From Thermoleophilaceae bacterium (GTDB lineage Bacteria; Actinomycetota; Thermoleophilia; Solirubrobacterales; Thermoleophilaceae), in assembly GCA_036378175.1 (NCBI GenBank), contig DASUWY010000004.1, positions 1 to 53,030 on the forward strand: a stretch of 53,030 nt of DNA, given 5' to 3'. Position numbers and translations under genes: made by a program. This document shows, piece by piece, positions 46,946 through 53,030 of the stretch. The first letter of the stretch is position 1, and each line of letters opens with the position of its first letter. Under the pieces are notes generated by a model that was not told the DNA's origin, searched no databases, and worked only from the letters and a program-made list of their open reading frames with translations.

Positions 46946-49251
46946 GTGCCGCGGTTCTGAAGCGGCGTGGGCGGTGCGCTCGCCAGGCCCTGGCTCTGGG
47001 CCGTGAGCAACGGACGCTTCATCCGCCAGGCGGCTGGTTCGGGCGAGCCGTAGGTCTTCGTCAGCTCGGCGGCCGCATTGGCCGCGGCGATACGCAGCTT
47101 TGCGAGGGACAGCTTCCGCAGCGCGATCGTCTCCCCGAGTGAGGATTCGATGAAGCCCTCGCTGCCGGGCGCCTCGATCAGGGAGTCGGTGCCGGGCGAG
47201 ACGTGGCTGCCGAACATCACCACCTCGGCCGCGGCCTTGAATGCCTGCCAGGTGGCGGCGCCCGGATCCATCGTCCCGGCGGCGTCGGTGCGGGTGAAGT
47301 TGCCGTCCCATGCGAGCAGCGTCTGCAGCACGCTCGCGGCCGGGCCGGTTGCGCCGGCAGCCGCGCGTTCGAGCAGCCGCTGCGCGGTCGGCCTCTGCGT
47401 GGCCGTGGAAGAGGTCTTCCTGAGGATGTCGATCGTGCCCGCGTCGAAGGAATTGAGCGGCCCGGCCGCGGCCTGGGAGACGAAGGTCTGCATCATCGCC
47501 ACGCGGTGATAGGGGCCGCGAAGCTGCTCGCGAGCCGGAGCGTCGCCCGAGCTCCAGCCCTTGGCGGGCACGTTGTTCCAGTTCACGAGCCAGTTGCGTC
47601 CACGCGGGTTGATCACGTGCGGGTCCTTCCTGCGCGGAAGCAGGCCGTTCCACTCGGCACGACCATCGCCGGGCAGCGGAAGACGCTCGTCCCAGCGCAC
47701 GTTGCGCAGCGGATAGAGACCCGGATGCCAGAAGCCGATGTTGCCCTTGTCGTCGGCGGCGAGGATGTTCTCGGTCCACGTGGTCTTCAGCAGTGCCCGG
47801 TCCACCTGGTGGAGGTTGGTCGCGTCGGCGATCCCGGCGAGCGCGGTGAACGTCTCGAGCTCGCGGCCCCAGATCGCGTACCGGCGGGCGAACGCGTAAC
47901 GGCCGGCGCGTGCCTGCACGGGTCCGTGGACCGTGCGGCAGAAGCGCTGCCGCGTGAACTTCAGCTTGGTGCCCACTCGATAGCCGAAGCGCTCGTTGCG
48001 GCACGACATTCGCCGCACCTTGCCGCGGAACATGTAGCGGTAGCGGCCCACGAGCCGCTCGACGAACAGGTCGTCGTCATCCGACAGACCGCTCGTCACG
48101 CCCCACGCCACGTGCTGGTTGTAGCCGTTCGAGTTGACGGGGACCCCGGGCGCCGTGGCCGTATGCAGATCGTGGCCCGGCGTGTGCACATCGAGCTCGA
48201 CGAACGTGTTGGGCGACTGGTAGCCGAGCTGCGGACCGTTGAAGAAGAAGGTGTGCTTGTCGGACGGGCGCCGGATCGCCCACATGAACGATCCCTGCAC
48301 GCCGCCGAGTCCGACGCGGATCCCGCTGGGCGTCTCGAGCCCGGTGGGCACGCGGGCCGCGCTCGCGCGGAACAGGTTCTTCGGCAGGGGAATGCGCCGC
48401 AGCCAGCGCCGCGAGCGGGCGTAGGCGGCGCGCTCCTCCTTGCGCGTACGACCTGGCCGCGAGGGGAACACGCCGGAGCTCGCCGGAATGGTGCGGACCT
48501 CCCCGGGCACGCCGCGCACCGGCAGGTACTCGTTGAAGCGCTTCGACCCGAGGGCGCGCAGGGCGGCGAGGTTCTGCAGCTCGTTCCCGTCGCCGCTCGG
48601 GATCGTCCGCGCCAGCAGCACGCCTATCCGCAGGCTGTCGACGAGCTTCCACTTGCGGAGCGGCACCTTGAGCAGCAGGAACTCGTTCGGCATGTCAGCC
48701 GGGGTCTTGCGCACATGCGCGATCCAGGCGTTCACACCGGCCACGTAGGCGTTCAGCCGGGCGCGCATCCTTGCGGGCAGGCGCCGGAACATCCGCATGA
48801 GCTCGGCGCGCGTGTAGTAGTCGCGCCTCGCCACGAAGTCGGCCGCGAGCGAGCCCTTGCCGAGCACCTCGGCCAGCGTGCCCGCCGCCTGGCGCCGGAA
48901 GAGCTCGAGCTCCCCGAGCCGGTCCTGCGCCACCGCGTAGCCGGCGGCCCACCATGCGAGGTTCTCGTTCGGTGCCGAGATGGCTGGCACGTCGAAGGCG
49001 TCCCGGCTGATCGTGACCCCTGGGCGCGGCGTTTCGGTGCCGACGCTCGGGGCGCCTCCGAGCGGCTCCGGCTTGAACGTGAGGGACTCGAACAGAGGCA
49101 GCTGGTCGGTGGCGTGCGGCGATTGCCCACCCGGCCCGACGAAGCCGCTCTGGCCGGGCGGCAGGATCGTCTCCGCCTGGATCACGCGCGCCGCAGCGGG
49201 TCCCGCGAGGAGCATGAGTCCCATCACGGCGATCGCGACGGCACGGTGCAT
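46915..49251 (-). CDS. Secreted penicillin acylase family (Ntn) amidohydrolase
   Basis: The 778-residue precursor starts at ATG 49251 with a signal peptide (MHRAVAIAVMGLMLLAGPAAA). The alpha-chain region (about 75-250) includes DVPAISAPNENLAWWAAGYAVAQDRL. The autocleavage site and N-terminal nucleophile of the beta chain are Gly320-Ser321 (VQGSFMWAI), and VNSNGYNQHVAWGVTSG and LVNWNNVPAKGW carry the expected oxyanion/Asn regions. It is exported, self-processed and cleaves an amide, possibly an acyl-homoserine lactone or acylated peptide. It is followed on the same strand side by other secreted proteins. Confidence 0.88.
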   Translation of the reverse strand: MHRAVAIAVMGLMLLAGPAAARVIQAETILPPGQSGFVGPGGQSPHATDQLPLFESLTFKPEPLGGAPSVGTETPRPGVTISRDAFDVPAISAPNENLAWWAAGYAVAQDRLGELELFRRQAAGTLAEVLGKGSLAADFVARRDYYTRAELMRMFRRLPARMRARLNAYVAGVNAWIAHVRKTPADMPNEFLLLKVPLRKWKLVDSLRIGVLLARTIPSGDGNELQNLAALRALGSKRFNEYLPVRGVPGEVRTIPASSGVFPSRPGRTRKEERAAYARSRRWLRRIPLPKNLFRASAARVPTGLETPSGIRVGLGGVQGSFMWAIRRPSDKHTFFFNGPQLGYQSPNTFVELDVHTPGHDLHTATAPGVPVNSNGYNQHVAWGVTSGLSDDDDLFVERLVGRYRYMFRGKVRRMSCRNERFGYRVGTKLKFTRQRFCRTVHGPVQARAGRYAFARRYAIWGRELETFTALAGIADATNLHQVDRALLKTTWTENILAADDKGNIGFWHPGLYPLRNVRWDERLPLPGDGRAEWNGLLPRRKDPHVINPRGRNWLVNWNNVPAKGWSSGDAPAREQLRGPYHRVAMMQTFVSQAAAGPLNSFDAGTIDILRKTSSTATQRPTAQRLLERAAAGATGPAASVLQTLLAWDGNFTRTDAAGTMDPGAATWQAFKAAAEVVMFGSHVSPGTDSLIEAPGSEGFIESSLGETIALRKLSLAKLRIAAANAAAELTKTYGSPEPAAWRMKRPLLTAQSQGLASAPPTPLQNRGTYEMAVELGG

Positions 49252-49350
49252 GGCCCCGAACTCAACACGAGGGTCCGTGCTTTCGCAAGTGCTCGTCCGA
49301 GAGATGTGGGCCTCAGGAGAGCTGGAATTCAATGACCCAGGCGCGGATGT

Positions 49351-49893
49351 TCAGATGATGTGAGCCTTCCAGGTGACCTTCCCGGTCGTGCATGTGTCGA
49401 CGGTCTGGCCCGCGCTCGGATCGGTGACCGTCACCCGTACGCTCCACGTGCCGTGCGGCTGCCCCCTGCCCGGTATGTGCCCTGAGCTGGTGAGCGTGAC
49501 GGCGAACTTCAGCTTGCGGCCGTTCGCGGCGCTGTAGCCCGGGTCCACTCGGGTGTAGGAGTACTTCGCATTGCGGTTGAGCCAGCCGAAGTTGCGGCGG
49601 TTGAAGGCGATGTGGGGGTTGCCGGTCTCGGTGAGGATCGTGGCACCGCTCGTGCAGTCCGCCTTCCAGTGGATCGAGAACTTCGTGACGGCGCTGAAGG
49701 AGTACGGAATGTTGAACCTCAGACTCAACCCCTGGCTCGTGGTGCCGCGAAAGTGGAACGGTCCGTGGGCGGCTAGCGCTGGGGCGGGTGCGACCCAGGT
49801 GGAGCCTGCGATCACGCCCAGAGTGCCCGCCAGGCACAGAAAGCCGCTCTTCGCGTGCGCGGCGAGCCGTGGACGGCGTGAGATACCCGCCAT
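49351..49893 (-). CDS. Hypothetical secreted protein
   Basis: The 180-residue protein starts at ATG 49893 behind AAGGAGG. It has a long twin-charged signal region (SRRPRLAAHAKSGFLCLAG, then a hydrophobic run to APALAAHG at about residue 43). The mature part is beta-rich and Tyr/Phe/Thr-rich, with two Cys (KADCTSG and VDTCTTG) that could pair. It resembles no family I know. The strong Shine-Dalgarno suggests good expression. The 99-base gap to the acylase gene shows nothing clear. Confidence 0.7.
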   Translation of the reverse strand: MAGISRRPRLAAHAKSGFLCLAGTLGVIAGSTWVAPAPALAAHGPFHFRGTTSQGLSLRFNIPYSFSAVTKFSIHWKADCTSGATILTETGNPHIAFNRRNFGWLNRNAKYSYTRVDPGYSAANGRKLKFAVTLTSSGHIPGRGQPHGTWSVRVTVTDPSAGQTVDTCTTGKVTWKAHII

Positions 49894-50020
49894 AGTGCCC
49901 TCCTTGTCAGCGGGATGACCAGTGTGCGCACGCTACACCCGCGGGACGTACCGCGCACGGATCAGGCGCGGATGCCCTCGCGGACCCGTTCCGTCCCAAT
50001 GCTTGGGACTGCCCGCCGCG

Positions 50021-50983
50021 TCAAGCCGGTCCGTGAACCTGGAACAGCGAGGAGTAGCCGTAGAACTTGCCGTTCCGCAGCCATGGGTAGCGGCCGAAGA
50101 AGAGCGTCGTCCCGCCCCCGGGCGCCGGTGCGGCGAACAGGGAGCCGGTGTCATCACCGTGCGGCAAGGTGAGCAGCACCCGCTGCTTGCCGCCGAGCGG
50201 CTGCACCATGATCTGGTTGACCGCGCGCTGGGTGTTGTGCACGCGGCTCTGGCAGCCGCGCCCCGAGCAAGGCCGCTGCCGAGTGAAGAAGACGGTTCCC
50301 TGCGGGGTGACCGCGGGGGTGTATTCGTAGAGCTCGCCGCGCGGGCGCTTCAGCGCAGTTGTCTTGCCGGTCGAAATCTGTGTGAGGAAGAGCGCGTCCG
50401 TTTGCCTTCGCTTGCCGTAGTGGAGCACGTTTCCCCACACCGCGTGGTCGCCGTTCACCTGACCGGGATAGACATAGCCGTCGCGCGCCGGGCCCGTGCC
50501 CAGGATGCGGTTCTCGCCGGTCTGGATGTTGTAGAGCTGCACGGTCGAGCGGTGGCTCGCCGTCTCACCCCAGTAGAGCACCCAGGGCCCGGAGACGGTG
50601 GGGTGCAACCCGGCCGCCGGCTTCCCCGTGACCGGCAGCGGCGTGTATTGGCCGGTGGCTATGTCGTACAGCGTGAGCGTTGTACCGGCGTGCGAGCCCT
50701 CGGAGTAGATGACGGTGTTGCCCTCAATGCCGCCCGCCTCGCCGGTGGTGCCTGGACGGTTCACCTGGATCGTCTGCCCTGACGGGGCGCGGAGGAACAC
50801 GTCGTAGTGGTTGCGGTGGGCGACGCTGTTCTCCTGAAATCCAACGTAGCCGCCGGCCCCGAAGGGCCGTAGCGCATCCTGACCGTTCTTGCTCTGGATG
50901 CGGGTCGCGTGGGATGCGGCGAGCGCGGTGGCCGCGAGCGCAAACAGGACGAGCAGCGCAAACGGAAGGGCCAGACGAGGCAT
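50021..50983 (-). CDS. Secreted beta-propeller-like protein (TolB/DPP-like repeats)
   Basis: The 320-residue protein starts at ATG 50983 behind AAGGAGG and has a signal peptide (MPRLALPFALLVLFALAATALA). About six blade-like units follow, each with a strand such as GNTVIYSEG, WVLYWGET, HAVWGNVL or TVFFTRQ and a LYDIATGQ/LYNIQTGE turn, typical of TolB-like propellers. Cys at about 262 and 267 (RPCSGRGCQ) could pair. It probably binds a ligand or protein outside the cell. No enzyme motif is evident. Confidence 0.75.
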   Translation of the reverse strand: MPRLALPFALLVLFALAATALAASHATRIQSKNGQDALRPFGAGGYVGFQENSVAHRNHYDVFLRAPSGQTIQVNRPGTTGEAGGIEGNTVIYSEGSHAGTTLTLYDIATGQYTPLPVTGKPAAGLHPTVSGPWVLYWGETASHRSTVQLYNIQTGENRILGTGPARDGYVYPGQVNGDHAVWGNVLHYGKRRQTDALFLTQISTGKTTALKRPRGELYEYTPAVTPQGTVFFTRQRPCSGRGCQSRVHNTQRAVNQIMVQPLGGKQRVLLTLPHGDDTGSLFAAPAPGGGTTLFFGRYPWLRNGKFYGYSSLFQVHGPA

Positions 50984-51040
50984 GCGCGACCTCCTTGTGC
51001 GACGGACGGGAGTGGGCTGGCGTCCGGCTCAGCTGTGCTG

Positions 51041-51070
51041 CTTATAGCCGGGGCTGGCTGACCCTGTCAA
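51041..51070 (-). promoter_or_regulatory. Near-consensus sigma-70 promoter for the secreted propeller gene
   Basis: On the minus strand TTGACA (51070-51065) is followed after 18 bases by TATAAG (51046-51041). Transcription would begin near 51034, about 50 bases before the ATG at 50983. It is the best match to a housekeeping promoter in the window. Confidence 0.65.
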
Positions 51071-51161
51071 GGATGTCTCTGGCGGGGCCGCAGTGCGAGC
51101 GCGTCCGCGCGGTCCGCGCTAGGCCACGTAGGAGTCGCGCTCGCGATCGAGCCGCCAACGA

Positions 51162-51199
51162 GCGCGCCCGGCAGGATTCGAACCTGCGACTTCTGCCTC
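51162..51199 (-). repeat. tRNA 3'-end fragment, copy 1 (38-base direct repeat)
   Basis: The minus strand contains a complete T arm, GCAGG-TTCGAAT-CCTGC, followed by CGGGCGC, as at the 3' end of a tRNA. The 38 bases are identical to 52674-52711 in the same orientation. No matching 5' acceptor, D arm or anticodon stem exists at 51200-51240, so this is not a functional tRNA. Such fragments mark tRNA-directed integration or excision. Within 50984-51299 the only other recognisable element is the promoter at 51041-51070. Confidence 0.7.
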
Positions 51200-51299
51200 G
51201 CCTGGCATGGTCTTGAGGTCCTCGTCGGCGAGGAACGCAGGATGCGGCGCCTATATCGGCGACCGGCAGGAGGGGGCGGGAGCGCTATGACGCCGGCAG

Positions 51300-52127
51300 T
51301 CATGCCTCGCTCGCAGCGCTGAACGCGGCCTGAGCCTCCACATCGGTCTCGAGCGCGGAGTGATCGCTGAGCCCCCGCTCTCGCCACTCGTGGTGGTACT
51401 GGCAGGCGCGAGGAAGCAGGGGAGGGGAGACGAACGTGTGATCAAGGCGCCAGCCGCCGTTGTGGCCGGCGATCGTCTTCCACGTCCAGCTCGGCGACCG
51501 CGCCTCGTATCCATGCAGCGTCCGATATGCGTCGCGGTACCCCAGCTCACGGAGACCCGGGACCACGCCGAGCTCGGCTTCGTCCCACTCGGGGCCGCGG
51601 TCCGGACGCAGACGCCCGCGGGAGTCGCACGCGAACGAGATCGTTGAGCCGTCGGACCGCTCGCGCCGCGGGGTGTTGAGATCGCCGCACAGCACGCGTG
51701 GCGCACGACTCGGTGTCTCGAGCCCGCGGCGCAATGCCTGAAGGGTCTCGACCTTGACCCATCCGTTTGCGGCATTGGGGACATGAACGCAGTGGACCTC
51801 CAGCGCTCCCAGGGGAGTGCGCGCGAGTGCGCTGAGCGCGCTTTCCCGCCGCGGAACGCGCAGCGGCTCCACATCCTCGAGCACGGCCCGCGACGCGATC
51901 ATCACGAGCGTTCGTCCGCCCAGATCGCCGCTCGCCTCGCCGCCCACGGCTGAGGCGCGGACATGTGCCAGCCCGATCAGTTCGAACGCATGACGCCACA
52001 GGGGCAGGGTCTTTCGAGTGACCTCCTGCAGCGCGACGATGTCCGGCTCCCGCCCCGCCAGCGCCGTGGCCTGGTCCGGTAGCCGGGTCGAGCGGCGCGC
52101 GACGTTCCAGGTGATCAAGCGAATCAC
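51300..52127 (-). CDS. Endonuclease/exonuclease/phosphatase (EEP) family protein
   Basis: The 275-residue protein starts at GTG 52127. EEP landmarks are present in order: ITWNVARRS (4-12), IVALQEV with the metal-binding Glu (30-36), LCGDLNTPRRE (the GDxN motif), WRLDHTFVS and GLSDHSALE at the end. It should be a Mg-dependent phosphodiesterase or nuclease. The sequence cannot separate DNase, phosphatase and lipid-type activities. It lies between the two tRNA fragments and so may belong to an integrated or rearranged segment. Confidence 0.85.
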   Translation of the reverse strand: MIRLITWNVARRSTRLPDQATALAGREPDIVALQEVTRKTLPLWRHAFELIGLAHVRASAVGGEASGDLGGRTLVMIASRAVLEDVEPLRVPRRESALSALARTPLGALEVHCVHVPNAANGWVKVETLQALRRGLETPSRAPRVLCGDLNTPRRERSDGSTISFACDSRGRLRPDRGPEWDEAELGVVPGLRELGYRDAYRTLHGYEARSPSWTWKTIAGHNGGWRLDHTFVSPPLLPRACQYHHEWRERGLSDHSALETDVEAQAAFSAASEA

Positions 52128-52390
52128 GCCGACCGACCTTAGCTTTGGCGCGGAGCTACCTCGACAGCACTGGTTACGGGCTTCGCGGGAGGCGGAGCAA
52201 AGGAGCGCAGGGAGACTGGTTCTGATGGTGGTTCAGGGCTCGGTGGAGTACCCAATTTGGATAGCCCGCGCCTCGCCCGCAGACGCACGCGCGGCGGGCG
52301 CGCCGGGTCTTCGCGCCAGCGAGCGGCTCGAGCTTGCGCACGGGAGCACTCTCCCGGCGTAGGGTGGCCGGTTTCGGGTAGCTCCTGCAC

Positions 52391-52612
52391 GTGGCGGCTC
52401 TTATCTTCCTCCTCTTCATGCTGGTGCTGTTCTTCGCGCTGGCCAGCGCGCTCGGCCGCGCGGCGCGGCGGCGGCGCATGCTCAAGGCGCTCTGCCAGGA
52501 AGCCGCGCTTGCCGCAATGCTCCGCGGAGCCGACGCCCGGATCACGCAAGAGGACTTCGACACGGGCCTCGAGCGCGTCAAACCGCCGGCGCGAGAACTC
52601 GCGCCGCTCTAA
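52391..52612 (+). CDS. Small membrane-anchored hypothetical protein
   Basis: The 73-residue protein has one N-terminal hydrophobic helix (AALIFLLFMLVLFFALASALG), a basic patch (RAARRRR) that would face the cytoplasm, and a soluble tail (ITQEDFDTGLERVKPP). The GTG start at 52391 lacks an obvious Shine-Dalgarno. I recognise no family; the hydrophobic-then-basic layout argues for a real protein. It lies between the tRNA fragments. The 263 bases before it (52128-52390) show no gene. Confidence 0.5.
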   Translation: MAALIFLLFMLVLFFALASALGRAARRRRMLKALCQEAALAAMLRGADARITQEDFDTGLERVKPPARELAPL

Positions 52613-52673
52613 GCAGAACGCTCGGCCAGGAACCGGTGGCCGAGCGCCTCGACGAGAGAGCGGAACCTAAAAG

Positions 52674-52711
52674 GCGCGCCCGGCAGGATTCGAACCTGCG
52701 ACTTCTGCCTC
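52674..52711 (-). repeat. tRNA 3'-end fragment, copy 2 (38-base direct repeat)
   Basis: These 38 bases are identical to 51162-51199. On the minus strand the tRNA likeness extends five bases further upstream, giving a CTCCGGA stretch like an Arg(CCG) anticodon loop, then GGCAG, AAGTC, the T arm and CGGGCGC. The pairing 5' half of the anticodon stem (CTGCC expected) is missing. It looks like an attL/attR-type remnant of a tyrosine-recombinase target. The integrase, if any, is outside the window. Confidence 0.7.
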
Positions 52712-52739
52712 CGGAGTTCAACTTCTTGAGGCATCGGAG

Positions 52740-52773
52740 GGCCGGAATCCGCTCTAGACGGCGGATTCCGGCC
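52740..52773. repeat. Perfect 13-base inverted repeat next to the tRNA fragment
   Basis: GGCCGGAATCCGC (52740-52752) is perfectly complementary to GCGGATTCCGGCC (52761-52773) with loop TCTAGACG. It lies 28 bases beyond the tRNA fragment, where recombinase arm sites or a bidirectional terminator could be expected. No gene is seen between 52613 and 52876 besides these repeats. Confidence 0.6.
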
Positions 52774-52876
52774 AGCCTTGGGTGGGCGGTTTGGGCCGGT
52801 TTCGGGTCATTCTGGTCGCAATCCGGTCGCAAAAGGCGCCCGAAGCCGTGTGGCAAATGGTGTTCGGTCTGGCGAC

Positions 52877-53030
52877 CTAAGCCGAGTGATGAGCGGCGTC
52901 GACGAGCCGGTGGATGCGCGGAAGCACGATCTCGTCGACGCGGCCCTGACTACCAGCGTCGGGGGGCAGGCCACCGGCTACGCCGTCTTCGAATCGCGCG
53001 TCTTTCATCAAGCGGTTGAATTCGGTGGCG
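52877..53030 (-). CDS. C-terminal end of an unidentified protein (continues beyond window)
   Basis: An open minus-strand frame enters at the window edge and ends at the TAG at 52879-52877. It gives about 51 residues: EFNRLMKDARFEDGVAGGLP, then DAGSQGRVDEIVLPRIHRLV and a short DAAHHSA end. Composition and the charged, helical ending look protein-like, but I recognise no family. Position beside the tRNA fragment would suit an element-encoded protein. That is only a guess. Confidence 0.4.
   Translation of the reverse strand, partial: ATEFNRLMKDARFEDGVAGGLPPDAGSQGRVDEIVLPRIHRLVDAAHHSA

Noticed and set aside
45458-48004. Minus-strand open frame of 848 codons
   Set aside because: It runs through the MFS and acylase genes in the wrong frames; no motif is visible.
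51162-51240. Complete tRNA gene
   Set aside because: Only the T arm and 3' acceptor strand are present; no complementary 5' acceptor, D arm or anticodon stem could be folded.
52578-52856. Minus-strand open frame containing RRFESCRAR
   Set aside because: The RFESC peptide is again a translated tRNA T arm; there is no other protein-like feature.
52636-53019. Plus-strand open frame containing RRARQDSNLRLLPPEFNF
   Set aside because: The ARQDSNLRLL-type peptide is the typical translation of a tRNA T-arm region; it reads straight through the tRNA fragment and the palindrome.

Overview
The window is a GC-rich, densely packed bacterial chromosome segment with few intergenic gaps, many GTG and TTG starts and many 4-base ATGA/GTGA gene overlaps. 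An F420-type nitroreductase-fold protein, Paa-type and Liv-type clusters, a PolX-like protein and a SigB-type sigma factor suggest an actinobacterium, possibly of the Thermoleophilia/Solirubrobacter group. That placement is inferred from gene content only. No rRNA or complete tRNA is present.

Region 1 (1-12.0 kb) is a catabolic island that appears to be controlled by one GntR/FCD regulator. It holds two short MetE-like zinc methyltransferase paralogues (the first cut by the window edge and carrying an apparent frameshift), a deazaflavin-type oxidoreductase, gntR, and a long forward operon. The operon encodes a complete Liv-type ABC importer (lipoprotein binding protein, fused LivH-LivM permease, LivG, LivF), a DUF6282 amidohydrolase-like protein, a GalB-like hydratase, a GalC/LigK-like aldolase, a type I extradiol dioxygenase and a cupin. 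The same TTGTTGACAAGAT palindrome lies before the second MetE-like gene and between gntR and the operon. The enzymes point to meta cleavage of a polyoxygenated aromatic compound down to pyruvate and oxaloacetate.

Region 2 (12.0-18.7 kb) holds a GNAT enzyme, two strong hairpins, a tiny lipoprotein, an lrp-acetoacetate-CoA ligase pair, a divergent aromatic amino acid ammonia-lyase with an unusual selectivity pair, and a secreted beta-propeller protein.

Region 3 (18.7-33.3 kb) is an aryl-CoA island: a PaaA-PaaD-PaaB-PaaC-type oxygenase operon whose zinc ribbon is a separate 49-residue gene, then a divergent operon with a gamma carbonic anhydrase-like protein, two aldehyde dehydrogenases, an enoyl-CoA hydratase and a benzoate-CoA ligase-type enzyme. 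PaaX, an intradiol dioxygenase, a feruloyl-CoA synthase-like ligase and an AceE-like E1 follow. A 27-base element with 22 matching positions lies at the starts of both paaA and the E1 gene, suggesting a shared regulator. With the ammonia-lyase of region 2, the genes could take phenylpropanoids through (hydroxy)benzoyl-CoA to ring epoxidation.

Region 4 (33.3-45.2 kb) is mixed: a lysyl-oxidase-like protein lacking copper ligands, a MEDS/ATPase sensor, a GH63-like hydrolase, Crp and SigB-type regulators, a class II glutamine amidotransferase, a PolX-like protein with a degenerate polymerase site but an intact PHP site, an MprF-like lysyltransferase and small proteins.

Region 5 (45.2-53.0 kb) has an MFS exporter, three secreted proteins (penicillin-acylase family, a small unknown and a propeller), an EEP-family nuclease/phosphatase and a small membrane protein. 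Two direct copies of a 38-base tRNA 3'-end fragment, 1.5 kb apart, look like attachment-site scars.
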